From the NCBI GenBank assembly GCA_023258975.1, contig JAHFRD010000005.1:1-64000 (forward strand): 64,000 nt of DNA, in the 5' to 3' direction. The notes below the pieces were generated by a model. The model ran no database searches. It was not told the DNA's origin and saw only the letters and a list, made by a program, of their open reading frames with translations. A program made the translations under genes and the position numbers. Numbering within the stretch: position 1 is the first letter of the stretch; every line of letters begins with the position of its first letter. This stretch comes from Hydrogenophilales bacterium (GTDB taxonomy: Bacteria > Pseudomonadota > Gammaproteobacteria > Burkholderiales > Thiobacillaceae). Of the stretch, positions 22,593 to 32,527 are shown piece after piece.

Positions 22593-23403
22593 TCATAACA
22601 ACCTTGCCTCGTAGCGGTCGGCTTCCAGGACCATGCGTTCGTATTCCTCGCGGCTGATCGGCTGCGCCCACTCCGGGATCGTCGATGCCTCGAAGTTGCG
22701 GCTTATACCGGAATCACGAGGCCGATTCTTGTCCTCCGGGGCGCTGACGATGACGCGGCCGTCCGCGAGGACGCGAGCGATTGTTTTGTGGAAGGCGTTG
22801 TTGCAGAGCACCGTCCCCTCGATGCCGAGCCCTCTTTCCAGGGACCATTGCCAGATGTCACACATCTCCTCGACATAATCGAGGTCAGCCGCAATCTCCT
22901 TGCCCCGTTTCGTGTTACGCGCAGGCCGTCCCAACCAGTAGCAACCTTCTTCGACGTAGGCGTCAAGGTCATACGCACGCGCAGGTATCCGTCCGGAAAC
23001 TCGCCAGGTTCGTAGGGCGGCATATACCCCGTCAGCACCATCTGGCAACCCTTGTAGGCGGTCAAAGATGTTGCAATTTCATCTGCCACACCCTCTGCAA
23101 AATCCAGATTGGTGATGGAGCAGTAGGTGGTCTTGTTGCCCGTGCAGTCTCTTGTTCTGATCTGGACAATCCGGCCTCTTCCTGCCATTCCCCCATGGTC
23201 TTGGCGAACCAGCCGTCGTTCTGGTTCTGGAGTGCCTGACTCAGCTGTAAGGCGTAGGAAATCATCACGGCCGCCGGCAGGCTGCCGGTTGCCTTGACCG
23301 CCCAGCGCTGGGCGACGATAGGCTCGTCGAAGACCACCATCAGGTGGGACGGGCGCATGCCCTGTGTGGGCTTGGGTTCGGCTTTCAAGGCGCGTTTGTT
23401 CAT
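22593..23403 (-). pseudogene. Frameshifted gene remnants between DUF2857 and the 79-residue gene
   Basis: Three overlapping frames carry protein-like sequence in succession. The 5' part (23403 to ~23130) reads MNKRALKAEPKPTQG and then WQEEAGLSRSEQETAR, a helix-turn-helix-like segment. The middle part (~23120-22990) reads TTYCSITNLDFAEGVADEIA and MVLTGYMPPYEPGEFPDG. The 3' part (~22990 to 22593) reads DAYVEEGCYWLG to a normal stop. They are either one gene with two frameshifts or fused pieces of two genes. In related elements this position holds a TIGR03761 protein, but I do not recognise it here. Confidence 0.5.
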
Positions 23404-23412
23404 GGCGTCACC

Positions 23413-23952
23413 TCACACGTTGAATTCGTTGATTACGGCGTACAGGGACGCCAGGGAGAATTGGGGCCAGGCCTGGTGCAGAGCCATCCATCGCTGTCGC
23501 ACGAGCATGGACTGATTCGCCGCCCACCATCGGTGGATGGCATCACGGGTATCCGTATCCGGCATGTTGGGCCGCCCGGATCGCTTATCGGCCTGTAGCA
23601 CCAGCAGATGTGCCTCGGCCTCAACCAGTGAGATCCGAAAAATCTCCGTCAGCAGCAACGCCGTGGCGCCGGCGCGGACGAGATAGGCCAGGTCATGTGA
23701 ATCATTCAGGCGCTGCGACCTGGCGGTCATGGCCGACTCGATCCGAGGCACATTGACCAGTACGGCCATCAAGCCGACCGAACTGGACAGACTGGTCAAA
23801 TCGCTCACGGTCATCTGGCGCAGCGCCAGGATGGTTTCCTGGGAGAAGCCGGCGGCGATGAGTTGGTCGGTTTCACCTGATTCAGCCAATTCGATGAAGT
23901 AGCACAACACACGGAAGCTCAGGTCTTGTGAGTCGATACCGATGCGGCTCAT
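23413..23952 (-). CDS. DUF2857 family ICE protein
   Basis: 179 residues from the ATG giving MSRIGIDSQDLSF, which overlaps the parB stop as ATGA. The N-terminal ~60 residues (VLCYFIELAESGETDQLIAA, then LRQMTVSDLTSL) are typical of DUF2857, a family found directly after parB in PFGI-1/SPI-7-type elements. The C-terminal half resembles a small helical DNA-binding region (RWWAANQSMLVRQRW). Function unknown; order and overlap suggest co-translation with partition proteins. Confidence 0.75.
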   Translation of the reverse strand: MSRIGIDSQDLSFRVLCYFIELAESGETDQLIAAGFSQETILALRQMTVSDLTSLSSSVGLMAVLVNVPRIESAMTARSQRLNDSHDLAYLVRAGATALLLTEIFRISLVEAEAHLLVLQADKRSGRPNMPDTDTRDAIHRWWAANQSMLVRQRWMALHQAWPQFSLASLYAVINEFNV

Positions 23953-25706
23953 ACCTGCCCCCGTATCGTGAATTGATGGAAGAGGGTGGATGCGGCATCC
24001 GCACACAGGGGATCCGTCATCAAGGCGACGACCCACCCCATACCGACCGACGGCCCCCAGCCGATGTCATCGGCGCCGGCGATACAGTGGCCACAGCTGT
24101 CGACCAGGAGTTGATCCTGCATCAGCATCGGCAGGGCATTGGCATCCAACCCGCCTTCGCACAAGCGCATTCGGCGCCAAAGCGAGTCTGTGGCCAGCTT
24201 TCGGCAGGTCGCTCCATCCCATTGCCCAGAAAGGGCCGCCAACAATTGCCAGGCGATGATGCGGTGTGATGGGCGCGAACAATCGGCATCGACATTGACG
24301 TCGATCGGCGATTCCGGGATTTCCATGTAGTAGCCGGCCGGCATGACCGGGGTCTCACGTAGGCAGTCCGCGACATAAGCCGCATTCGCCAGTGCGCGGA
24401 CGGCATCAAGCGGGGTGCCGGTCGGCGTAGCGTAGGCCTGCCGAGACGGGCGTAAGGGCGCGGCTTGCTCACCCGCTTCATCGGTTGCTGGAAGGGGCGA
24501 TTCGGTTACTGTCTCGGGCGTGGAACCTGGATTTGATATGGGGTTGGCCTGGCTCATGGCTGAGCCGGGCGATGCCTCTTCTTCTTTAGGCCCAGGGGAT
24601 GCCTGAGTGGGGGAGGTGGAGGGCAAGGCCGACTTGCCGGGCGGTTTTGCCGGTGGCGGCGCCGTGCCGGTATTGCGCAGGTCGGCCTCGCTTATGTCCG
24701 GGAAACGGCCCAGGGTTTCCAGCCAACGGCGCATTTCGCTTGTCGCCGCGCCGAGGCGCTCGGCGAGAGCGGCTTCGACGGCGGGAAGGAGGGCGTCCGC
24801 GCGGATCCCGCCTTCCGTGACTTTGTTCTCGGAATCAGGATCAGAATCAGAATCCAATTCCTCCAGGCGTGTACGCTGGCCGGCCAGCACGGCATCCAGC
24901 ACCGCCTGGAAGCCCGTTTCGTCCAGGCCGAGTTTCTCGGCGAGGCGGGCCATCAGGTTGAGGGCGGGCTGCATCTGGATGACTTGCGTGGCGCTCAGGT
25001 AGGGGCCGATCTTGGCCAGGCGCAACACGGCAAACTGAAACAGGGAAATCAGTGACTTTTTGATGCCTATCCCACGCTGCTCCAGTTCTTTCTCCAGTTG
25101 GCGAACGGACAACGATCCGCCGGCTTCCCGTTCGATCTCCGCCCGCATCTCGACCAGGTAGGCATTCGCCTTGTCCCAGAAAGTCATGCCGGCGCGGTTG
25201 GTATTCTCGATCAAGTGCTGCGTCAGGGTGTCCGCCTCGGAAATCCATACCTTGTAGACAATTTTGATGCGCTCCCAGCGCGCATCGCCTTCTTTGAATA
25301 GCTGCTGGATCGCGACCAAGCGCGTATTGCCGCCGCGGTAGGGCATGTACCAGTCTTCTCCGGGGCGTTTGGTTACCCACAATTCCAGGCTGTCTCGCCC
25401 AGTGGCGCGCAGCGAGTTCTTGATTACCTCGAAAGCATCGTTACTGGCCCGGCGCGGGTTGTGGTCATAGACCCGAATCTTGGACAGAGGAATTTCGTCC
25501 CTCATTCCGTCGATCATGGCGTTCGGAGTCAGGCCGGCGGCGGCGTTGGGCGGGTTGGGCACATTCAATGCCGCCGCAAAGTCGACCGGCCCCTTCCGCA
25601 AGCGCTCTCGCACCTGCTCCGGGGTCAGCTTCTTGGCCAGCTTGCTCAGGTCCGCGTCAGGATGGAAGGGCACGCTCGGTGGGGTGCGTTTTTTGGGGTC
25701 AACCAT
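23949..25706 (-). CDS. parB: PFGI-1-class ParB family protein
   Basis: 585 residues from the ATG giving MVDPKKRTPPS, sharing one base with the parA stop (TGATG). The ParB domain (about 75-260) has IPLSKIRVYDHNPRR, the box RGGNTRLVAIQQL and the ENTNRAGMTFWDKANAY stretch, followed by a KorB-like helical region. A low-complexity Pro/Ser/Glu linker (about 370-450) leads to a conserved C-terminal domain. This long form is the type described for PFGI-1 elements. It should act with ParA in maintenance of the excised element. Confidence 0.85.
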   Translation of the reverse strand: MVDPKKRTPPSVPFHPDADLSKLAKKLTPEQVRERLRKGPVDFAAALNVPNPPNAAAGLTPNAMIDGMRDEIPLSKIRVYDHNPRRASNDAFEVIKNSLRATGRDSLELWVTKRPGEDWYMPYRGGNTRLVAIQQLFKEGDARWERIKIVYKVWISEADTLTQHLIENTNRAGMTFWDKANAYLVEMRAEIEREAGGSLSVRQLEKELEQRGIGIKKSLISLFQFAVLRLAKIGPYLSATQVIQMQPALNLMARLAEKLGLDETGFQAVLDAVLAGQRTRLEELDSDSDPDSENKVTEGGIRADALLPAVEAALAERLGAATSEMRRWLETLGRFPDISEADLRNTGTAPPPAKPPGKSALPSTSPTQASPGPKEEEASPGSAMSQANPISNPGSTPETVTESPLPATDEAGEQAAPLRPSRQAYATPTGTPLDAVRALANAAYVADCLRETPVMPAGYYMEIPESPIDVNVDADCSRPSHRIIAWQLLAALSGQWDGATCRKLATDSLWRRMRLCEGGLDANALPMLMQDQLLVDSCGHCIAGADDIGWGPSVGMGWVVALMTDPLCADAASTLFHQFTIRGQV

Positions 25707-26545
25707 CACGCATCCCCCTCGCCAATGTTGCCGGCCCAGACGTCCGCCAAGTTCGGCATGAGTTCGTGGGCCAGACGATGCATGACCTCGTAGGCGCATG
25801 GCGTGGCGCCTCGCGTCACCCGGTCATGCCAATGCACGGGCGTTTGGCTGGTCGCGGCGTTGTTGTAAGCCACCGCGCTTGGGATCACGGTATCCAGCAC
25901 CGTCACTCGGCCCGCCAGCGGGATGTGGCCCTCGCGGCGGATTTGCTGCGCGATGCCTTGGGCGTCGGCGGTGCGGTTCTGCCGGTAGATGAGCGCCTTT
26001 ACGGGACCGAGATAGGCACCTCCATAGGTCAGCCGTTGGAGCAGGTCCATGGTTCCGCTCAAGTATTCGCGGGCCGACAGTGTTTCCGGCACGATCGGTG
26101 AAATCAGGATGTCGGCGGCCAGGGCGGCGGCGTCCTGGAGGGGGCCGACCGCGCCCTGGGTGTCGATCAGTACCACGTCGTATTGCTCTTCGAGGCCTGC
26201 CGAATGCAGCGGCGCGTACAGCCGCCGTTCCCGGTAGGTCTGGTTGATGAGCCAGTTTTGAATCTGGCCCTCGGGCGTGTCAGACACCACGATGTCGAGC
26301 ACGCCGTTCACCGGCAGATCGACCATCGAGATGGCGTCCGAGGTAATCACACCCGACGTGATAACCTGCGTCAGGCCCCGCAGCGCCTGGTGCTTGAGCG
26401 GGTAATACTTGCTCAAGGCCGGCTGCACATCCGCGTCGATCATGAGGACGCGAAGGCCCAGGTCAGCGAGTAGGGCGCCTAAATTGGCGGTGAGCGTGGT
26501 TTTCCCGACGCCGCCTTTGGTACTGATGACTGCGAACCGAATCAT
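25706..26545 (-). CDS. parA: ParA/Soj partition ATPase
   Basis: 279 residues from the ATG giving MIRFAVISTKGG. Deviant Walker A KGGVGKTTLTANLG with signature lysine, Walker A' LMIDADVQPALSKYY and Walker B VVLIDTQGAVG. ParA-type ATPases partition DNA and in this element class also protect the excised circle from loss. It heads an overlapping parA-parB-DUF2857 unit. A replicative helicase gene (dnaB) often follows parA in related elements and is absent here. Confidence 0.9.
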   Translation of the reverse strand: MIRFAVISTKGGVGKTTLTANLGALLADLGLRVLMIDADVQPALSKYYPLKHQALRGLTQVITSGVITSDAISMVDLPVNGVLDIVVSDTPEGQIQNWLINQTYRERRLYAPLHSAGLEEQYDVVLIDTQGAVGPLQDAAALAADILISPIVPETLSAREYLSGTMDLLQRLTYGGAYLGPVKALIYRQNRTADAQGIAQQIRREGHIPLAGRVTVLDTVIPSAVAYNNAATSQTPVHWHDRVTRGATPCAYEVMHRLAHELMPNLADVWAGNIGEGDA

Positions 26546-26668
26546 GTTGCAACTCCCAGTGGTTGAGGACACTGGAACTGGCTCAGTCGGGCATCATCCG
26601 TCGCCTCGCTCGTTGGTCGTTTAACATAATATTCATTCAGGGTTTTATCCCATACAACCAAGCGGTGT

Positions 26669-26688
26669 CGTGTCACACGGCATATACT
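26669..26688 (+). promoter_or_regulatory. Probable vapBC promoter/operator
   Basis: CGTGT (26669-26673) and ACACG (26675-26679) form a palindrome around one C, directly before a good -10 box TATACT (26683-26688). No -35 consensus is seen. The GTG start of vapB lies 32 bases downstream. Confidence 0.4.
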
Positions 26689-26719
26689 CGTGTTACCTCT
26701 GTACCCGGAGATTCGGGCC

Positions 26720-26950
26720 GTGAAAGAAGTCACCATCCGCGAAGGCCGCGAAGGTTTGTCACATCCAAAAATCAGGTTCACGGACGACGAGGAAATCCTG
26801 ATCGTCCGTCGTGGCGAACCGGTGGCGCGAATTCTTCCGGTTAACCCGAAGCGAAACGTGCGGTCGATCAAGGCGTTCCTCGTTAGCCAACCGATGCAGA
26901 CCGTACCCAGCGAAGACCTCTTGATGATTGAGCGTGAGGATCGCTGTTGA
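26720..26950 (+). CDS. vapB: Phd/VapB-type antitoxin
   Basis: 76 residues from a GTG with GGAG 10 bases upstream; this gives MKEVTIREGREGLSH, the usual Phd/YefM opening. EEILIVRRGEPVARILPV is the typical antitoxin signature. The C-terminal tail should bind the toxin. It overlaps vapC by 4 bases. It is the first rightward gene after the parA end of the element, so this is close to the element boundary. Confidence 0.75.
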   Translation: MKEVTIREGREGLSHPKIRFTDDEEILIVRRGEPVARILPVNPKRNVRSIKAFLVSQPMQTVPSEDLLMIEREDRC

Positions 26951-27390
26951 GCGCCTACATCGACACTAGCGCCCTGGCCACGTGTTACATCCGTGAGGCC
27001 AGTTCTCTGGACGTGACCGACTGGGCTGACGCGCGCGATGAGGTGAATACCAGTTCGCTGACACTGATCGAATTTCGCTGTCTGCTTGCCCGCCGCCGTC
27101 GCGCTGGCCAGATCGACCTGCAACTCGAACGTAGCGCCTTGGCCGAGTTCGATCGCGATGTTCTCGGCCAATTCTGGAGCATCTATCCGGAACCCATTTC
27201 GCTCTTTAGCGAAGCGCGCAATCTTATTGACCTGGTTCCGGAGGTTCCCCTGCGCGCATTGGACGCACTCCATCTGGCTCATGCCAGGCATATTGGCGCC
27301 AGTTCCTTCGCCACCGCCGACAAGAATCAGGCCACGGCCGCCCAGGCCCTCGGTTTATCCGTTATCAGCTTTTTTCAAACCCAATCATGA
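26947..27390 (+). CDS. vapC: VapC-type PIN-domain toxin
   Basis: 147 residues. PIN acidic residues are visible in YIDTSAL (start), LIEFRCLL (Glu) and [11 protein letters not shown] (Asp), with FATADKNQ near the end. VapC toxins are Mg-dependent RNases, several of which cut tRNA. The stop overlaps the lysS start as ATGA, so toxin and lysyl-tRNA synthetase would be translated from one message. It starts from TTG at 26947, in the overlap ending vapB. Confidence 0.8.
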   Translation: MSAYIDTSALATCYIREASSLDVTDWADARDEVNTSSLTLIEFRCLLARRRRAGQIDLQLERSALAEFDRDVLGQFWSIYPEPISLFSEARNLIDLVPEVPLRALDALHLAHARHIGASSFATADKNQATAAQALGLSVISFFQTQS

Positions 27391-28895
27391 TTGAAACCGC
27401 CTCCCCCACCTCCCCCCAGGACGAAAACCAGATCATTGCCGAGCGCCGTGAGAAGCTCGCCGGCATCCGCGCGCGGGGCATCGCCTTTCCCAACGACTTC
27501 GAACGCAAGGACTACGCCGCCAACCTGCATGCGTCCTGTGAATTCACCAGCAAGGAAGACCTGGAAGCCACGCCGGTAGCCGCGCAACTGGCCGGCCGCA
27601 TGATGCTGAAACGGGTCATGGGCAAGGCCAGTTTCGCGACCCTGCAGGACATGAGTGGGCGCATGCAGATCTACGTTTCGCGCGAGGCGGTAGGCGAGGA
27701 GGCCTACGACGCCTTCAAGCGCATGGATCTGGGCGACATCCTCGGCGTGACCGGCACCCTGTTCCGCACCAAGACCAACGAGCTCACCATCCAGGCCACT
27801 TCCGTACGTCTGCTTACCAAGGCGCTGCGGCCGCTGCCGGAGAAGTTCCACGGCCTCACCGATCAGGAGCAGAAATATCGCCAGCGTTACCTCGACCTGA
27901 TCACCAACGAGGACTCGCTACGCACCTTCATCATCCGTTCCAAGGTCATCCAGGCCATGCGCGAGTTCTTCACCGCGCGTGGCTACCTGGAAGTGGAAAC
28001 GCCGATGATGCATCCCATCCCCGGCGGTGCTTCGGCCCGGCCCTTCCTTACCCACCACAACGCGCTGGATATGGATCTCTACCTGCGCATCGCGCCGGAG
28101 TTGTATCTCAAGCGACTGGTGGTCGGTGGCCTGGAAAAAGTCTTTGAAATCAACCGCAACTTCCGCAACGAAGGCATTTCCACGCGGCACAACCCGGAAT
28201 TCACCATGGTCGAGTTCTACGAGGCCTACCGGGATTACCGCTACCTGATGGATTTCACCGAAGCCATGTTCCGCGACATCGCGCGGAAAGTGCTGGACAC
28301 CACCACTGTGCCCTACCAGGGCCACCAGATCGACCTCGGCGCCCCTTTCGCGCGCATGACCGCGCTCGATGCCGTGCGCCACTATCACCCGGAACTGCGC
28401 GACGCTCCCCTGGATGACCAAGACTTTGTCGTCGAAGAACTCAAGCGCCGCAAGATCGGCTTTCGTCCGAAAGACGGCCTCGGCGGCCTGCAACTCACGT
28501 TGTTCGAGGAAACCACCGAACACCTGCTGATCCAGCCCACCTTCATCATCGACTATCCGGCCGAGACCTCGCCACTGGCGCGCCGCAACGACACCAACCC
28601 GGAGATTACCGACCGCTTCGAACTGTTCATGGTCGGCCGCGAGATCGCCAACGGCTTCTCCGAGCTGAACGACCCGGAAGACCAGGAAGCCCGTTTCGAC
28701 GCCCAAGTGGTGGCCAAGGAAGCCGGCGACGAGGAAGCCATGTTCAAGGACCGCGACTACATCCGCGCGCTGGAGCACGGCCTGCCCCCCACCGCCGGCG
28801 AGGGGATCGGCATCGACCGCCTGATCATGCTGCTGACCGACTCGCCCAGTATTCGCGACGTGATCTTGTTCCCGCAGTTGCGGCGGGAAGAGTGA
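27387..28895 (+). CDS. lysS: Lysyl-tRNA synthetase, class II
   Basis: 502 residues, full length. N-terminal OB-fold anticodon-binding domain ([19 protein letters not shown]), then the class II core with motif 2 [19 protein letters not shown] and motif 3 [12 protein letters not shown]. It charges tRNA-Lys with lysine in the cytoplasm and is essential unless another copy exists. The ATG overlaps the vapC stop. The first ~15 residues are variable, so a start a few codons later is possible, but this ATG is the first in frame. Confidence 0.95.
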   Translation: MIETASPTSPQDENQIIAERREKLAGIRARGIAFPNDFERKDYAANLHASCEFTSKEDLEATPVAAQLAGRMMLKRVMGKASFATLQDMSGRMQIYVSREAVGEEAYDAFKRMDLGDILGVTGTLFRTKTNELTIQATSVRLLTKALRPLPEKFHGLTDQEQKYRQRYLDLITNEDSLRTFIIRSKVIQAMREFFTARGYLEVETPMMHPIPGGASARPFLTHHNALDMDLYLRIAPELYLKRLVVGGLEKVFEINRNFRNEGISTRHNPEFTMVEFYEAYRDYRYLMDFTEAMFRDIARKVLDTTTVPYQGHQIDLGAPFARMTALDAVRHYHPELRDAPLDDQDFVVEELKRRKIGFRPKDGLGGLQLTLFEETTEHLLIQPTFIIDYPAETSPLARRNDTNPEITDRFELFMVGREIANGFSELNDPEDQEARFDAQVVAKEAGDEEAMFKDRDYIRALEHGLPPTAGEGIGIDRLIMLLTDSPSIRDVILFPQLRREE

Positions 28896-28962
28896 GCGGT
28901 GGACGCATGGATATTTCAGCCACTAATGTGGGGCCGTTCCCTACCACGATGAGCACGTCAGG

Positions 28963-30084
28963 TTGAAAAAAACCATCTGTTACATGGGGCTCAGCGCCGG
29001 GGATTACGGGGGGGGGAGCCGCTCGTTGTTTCAATTGGTGCGAAAGCTGAACCGCGAGCGGTTCCAGCCTTTTTTTCTTTTTCCCAAGGCCGGCCCAATC
29101 CTTCCCGAACTGGATCGCAGTGGCATCGGTTATGAAATCTGGGGAAAGGAACACAATCCCTATGGTCTGTTCAGCTATACGAAGGAAGTGTTGAGGACGA
29201 TTCGATTCTTTCGCTCGCGCCATATCGACCTCTTGCATATCAATCATGGCCATTTCTGGCGCCCGGCCGAGTTCATGGCGGCGCGGATACTGCGAATTCC
29301 GATCATCGGCCACTACCGCATGATCGTGGAAAAAGCGGGGCCGTTTCACAAATATGCCAGCGTGATCATCGCCAATTCCCAGTACACGGCCAGCCATTCG
29401 GATACTGCGGGCATCCCGGTCAAGGTGATCTACAACATCATCAATCTGAGCCGTTTTTCCGGCGGTGAAGACATCCGCCCCGAATTGGGGATCAACAAGG
29501 AGGATCTGGTCGTCACCTTCCTGGGGCAGATCAAGAAAGTCAAAGGAATTCCCCAGTTTCTCGAACTGGCTCGGCGCATTCCCGATAAAAACATCAAGTT
29601 TCTGATTGCCGGCCCGATCCGCGATATGCCTGGGGAGCCCGGCGGGCCTTACAGCCAGAAAAGCCTGGATACAGCAATGCGGGATCTGGAGAACGTCCTC
29701 TATCTGGGTTATCGATCCGATGTGGAAAATGTGTATCGCGCTTCCGATATCGTGGTCATGCCTTCACAGTGGGAAGAGCCATTCGGCCTGATCAATATCG
29801 AAGCGGGCGCCGCCGGAAAGCCGGTGGTCGCCACCCGTTCAGGAGGCATTCCGGAATCCATCGAGGACGGAGAGAACGGTTTTCTGGTCGATAAGGCCGA
29901 TATCGACGGCATTGAGCGGCATGTGCGCCAGTTGATTGCCGATCCGGCATTACGCCAACGCATGGGCCGACGCGGTCGTGAAATCGTCGAATTGAAGTTC
30001 AGAGACACGCCGCCCCGAGAAATCGAGCAGCTTTACGATGATCTGATCGCCCGCCGTCCGCTGGTTAGCGATCCCTATCGTTAG
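28963..30084 (+). CDS. Glycosyltransferase, GT4 type
   Basis: 373 residues from a TTG (MKKTICYMGLSAGDYGGGSR); no better start is in frame upstream and the ribosome site is weak. N-terminal Rossmann half, then the GT4 nucleotide-sugar half with VVTFLGQIKKVKGIPQFLEL and the Glu motif EEPFGLINIEAGAAGKPVVA. Such enzymes add sugars in LPS, capsule or exopolysaccharide synthesis. It stands alone between lysS and a MoxR gene and is lower in GC than both, suggesting later acquisition. Confidence 0.75.
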   Translation: MKKTICYMGLSAGDYGGGSRSLFQLVRKLNRERFQPFFLFPKAGPILPELDRSGIGYEIWGKEHNPYGLFSYTKEVLRTIRFFRSRHIDLLHINHGHFWRPAEFMAARILRIPIIGHYRMIVEKAGPFHKYASVIIANSQYTASHSDTAGIPVKVIYNIINLSRFSGGEDIRPELGINKEDLVVTFLGQIKKVKGIPQFLELARRIPDKNIKFLIAGPIRDMPGEPGGPYSQKSLDTAMRDLENVLYLGYRSDVENVYRASDIVVMPSQWEEPFGLINIEAGAAGKPVVATRSGGIPESIEDGENGFLVDKADIDGIERHVRQLIADPALRQRMGRRGREIVELKFRDTPPREIEQLYDDLIARRPLVSDPYR

Positions 30085-30114
30085 GGTTCAAGTTCGCCCC
30101 CACGCAGCCAACGC

Positions 30115-31029
30115 ATGACCCCCGCCCTGCAACAGGCACTCACCCAGGTCAACCGCGTGGTTCTCGGCAAGGACACCCAGGTGCGCCTGGGCCTGGCCTG
30201 TCTGCTGGCGCGCGGCCACCTGCTCATCGAGGACGCACCCGGCGTCGGCAAAACCACCCTGGCGCACGCCCTCGCCCGCACTCTGGGCCTGGACTTCCAC
30301 CGCATCCAGTTCACCAGCGATCTGCTACCCGCCGACATCCTTGGCGCCGCGATCTACGATCGGGACAGCGGGAAATTCAGCTTCCACCCTGGCCCGATCT
30401 TCGCCCAGGTCATCCTCGCCGACGAGATCAACCGCGCCAGCCCGAAAGCGCAGAGCGCGCTACTCGAAGCAATGGAAGAAAATCAGGTCAGCATCGAGGG
30501 CGAGACCCGTCCCCTGCCCTCCCCCTTCTTCGTCATCGCCACCCAGAACCCCAGCGAACAGGTCGGCGCCTTCCCCCTGCCGGAATCGCAGCTCGACCGT
30601 TTCCTCATGCGCATCCGCCTCGGCTACCCCGAACACGCGGCGGAACGCGCCCTGCTCCAGGGCCGGGATCGGCGCGACCTGCTGGCCAACCTGCCCGCCG
30701 TCCTCAACCCGGCGGCGTTCACCCAACTGCAACAGGAAGCGCGATCCGTGCATGTCTCGGATGCCCTGCTCGACTACCTGCAAGCCCTCCTCGCCGCCAG
30801 CAGAACCGATAGCCGCTTCGCCGCCGGCCTCTCGCCGCGCGCCGGCCTCGGTTTCCTGCGTGCCGCGCAAGCCTGGGCCTATCTGGAAGGCCGCGCCTTC
30901 GTGCAACCGGAAGATATCCAGGCGGTGATGCCGGCCCTGGTTCCCCACCGCCTGTTCCCGGCCGTCGGCCTGAGCAATCCCGCCGACGACTGGGCGGCGC
31001 GGATACTGCTGGAAGTGGCCATACCGTAG
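30115..31029 (+). CDS. MoxR-family AAA+ ATPase
   Basis: 304 residues. Walker [14 protein letters not shown] (about 40-52), Walker [25 protein letters not shown] region starting near residue 102, sensor 1 FVIATQNP. MoxR ATPases are chaperone-like and usually precede a DUF58 protein and VWA-domain genes; here the next gene is a hydrolase, so the usual partners are absent. About 30 bases separate it from the glycosyltransferase. Confidence 0.85.
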   Translation: MTPALQQALTQVNRVVLGKDTQVRLGLACLLARGHLLIEDAPGVGKTTLAHALARTLGLDFHRIQFTSDLLPADILGAAIYDRDSGKFSFHPGPIFAQVILADEINRASPKAQSALLEAMEENQVSIEGETRPLPSPFFVIATQNPSEQVGAFPLPESQLDRFLMRIRLGYPEHAAERALLQGRDRRDLLANLPAVLNPAAFTQLQQEARSVHVSDALLDYLQALLAASRTDSRFAAGLSPRAGLGFLRAAQAWAYLEGRAFVQPEDIQAVMPALVPHRLFPAVGLSNPADDWAARILLEVAIP

Positions 31030-31072
31030 TCACACAGACGCACAATCCGTGCGCGTAATCGAGGAAACCCGC

Positions 31073-31966
31073 ATGACCCATGACGCCGATTACGACAGCC
31101 TGGTTCCCCCGCCGCTGGCGCATAGCCGACGCGGCTTCCTGGTCACCGCGCTGGGCGCCGGTTTTGCCCTGGCGGCGCAGCCGGTGACGGCGCAAACCGC
31201 GATCAGCACCCCCGCCGATGGACTTACCACTGGCGAGATCAGTGTGCCGACGGTGGATGGCGCCATGCTGGCCTACCGCGCGCAACCGGCGCGGGGATCC
31301 AGTTTTCCGGTCATCCTGGTGGTGCAGGAGATTTTCGGCGTCCACGAACATATCCAGGATCTCTGCCGACGCCTGGCCGGGCTGGGCTACCTGGCCATCG
31401 CGCCCGAGTTGTACGTGCGCCAGGGTGATCCACGCCAGTACACCGCGATTCCGGACATCCTCACCAAGATCGTCTCGAAAGTGCCGGATGCGCAGGTGAT
31501 GAGCGACCTCGACGCCTGTGTCGCCTGGGCCAATGCCAACGGTGGCGAACCTGCGCGCCTGGGCATCACCGGCTTCTGCTGGGGTGGCCGCATTGTCTGG
31601 CTGTATGCCGCGCACAACCCCAAAGTCAAGGCCGGCGTCGCCTGGTACGGCCGTTTGGTTGGCCAAACAAACGGCGCCGCCAACGACCTGACGCCGAAAC
31701 ACCCGCTCGACCTCGCCGGCAATCTGCATGCTCCGGTACTCGGCCTCTACGGTGGGCTGGATCAGGGGATTCCGCAGGACACGGTAGAGAAGATGAACAA
31801 GGCATTGGCTGATTCGCAAAACCCGATGAGCAAGGCCTCCGGCATCCACGTCTATCCCGACGCCCCGCACGCCTTCAACGCCGACTACCGCGCCAGCTAC
31901 CGCAAGGAAGAGGCGGAAGATGGCTGGAAGCGGATGCGGGAATGGTTCACGCGGCACGGTGTTTGA
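31073..31966 (+). CDS. Dienelactone hydrolase family protein with Tat-like signal
   Basis: 297 residues from the ATG giving [10 protein letters not shown], preceded by GAGGAA. A twin-arginine-like signal [13 protein letters not shown] with a hydrophobic stretch ends near AQPVTAQ. The alpha/beta-hydrolase nucleophile is Cys in [10 protein letters not shown]; the Asp is in YGGLDQGIP and the His in PDAPHAF, the dienelactone hydrolase triad. It is probably exported folded to the periplasm and hydrolyses lactones or esters of unknown identity. The gene is rightward, 40 bases after the MoxR gene. Confidence 0.85.
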   Translation: MTHDADYDSLVPPPLAHSRRGFLVTALGAGFALAAQPVTAQTAISTPADGLTTGEISVPTVDGAMLAYRAQPARGSSFPVILVVQEIFGVHEHIQDLCRRLAGLGYLAIAPELYVRQGDPRQYTAIPDILTKIVSKVPDAQVMSDLDACVAWANANGGEPARLGITGFCWGGRIVWLYAAHNPKVKAGVAWYGRLVGQTNGAANDLTPKHPLDLAGNLHAPVLGLYGGLDQGIPQDTVEKMNKALADSQNPMSKASGIHVYPDAPHAFNADYRASYRKEEAEDGWKRMREWFTRHGV

Positions 31967-32054
31967 CGCGCCGGATCGCCGGCATCCCGCCCCCGGGGCG
32001 AGATCCTTTGGGGTTCCGCCGGCGTCTTTTCGTTTCAGCGTGACTGACTACTAA

Positions 32055-32075
32055 CCTGGATGTTGCATAAATCAT
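32055..32075. mobile_element. Solitary insertion-sequence end relic
   Basis: CCTGGATGTTGCATAAATC here nearly repeats CCTGGATGTTGCACAAA at 42397, which borders an IS1380-like transposase relic. No transposase remains at this site, but the adjacent antitoxin gene has a degenerate C-terminus, as expected from an insertion/excision or deletion. Confidence 0.4.
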
Positions 32076-32377
32076 CCGCATAGTCCCCCCTGGTGCCAGC
32101 GAGCTGGTTTTTTGTTTTTTCGGCGACACCTCCTCTCCCCCGCACACGGGAGAAGCGAGAAGCAGTTGTCGGCGGGGGTGGCTTCGATGTCCTGTTGTGC
32201 TCTGGCGGTTGCCGCGCCCAGCATTTTGAGGTCGCCCATAGTCACCCCCATCAGATAGATGTTGACCGCCTCACGAACCACTTCCGAGACTTTGCGATTG
32301 CTTTCTTCCGCGCAGGCGGCAAGAGCTTTTTTCTGCGTCCGTCCGAGATAAATCTGGGTGAGTGCGAGTGATCTCAT
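32072..32377 (-). pseudogene. RHH antitoxin gene with degenerate 3' end
   Basis: The first ~65 residues (MRSLALTQIYLGRTQKKALA, then SNRKVSEVVREAVNIYL and ATARAQQDIEAT) are a good ribbon-helix-helix antitoxin of the type that precedes PIN toxins. The rest (NCFSLLPCAGERRCRRKNKK) is not natural antitoxin sequence, and no toxin gene follows. The gene runs into the solitary IS end at 32055-32075. Confidence 0.55.
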
Positions 32378-32527
32378 GAGGTTCCGCCATGTGAATGCGT
32401 GACGATATTCGATATCTATCACCTGTCGGATGATCGCCAAAAACACACCGGAAACTGGGACTGTTCGTGAGGTGGCCAACAGCTGTTTGCAGTGATAGCA
32501 ACCCGGTACCGCAACAATGGGCTTCGC

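Noticed and set aside
26546-26700. Search for an attachment site or tRNA fragment at the parA-side border
   Set aside because: No direct repeat of a tRNA 3' end could be seen, and the other element end is outside the window, so the border cannot be fixed.
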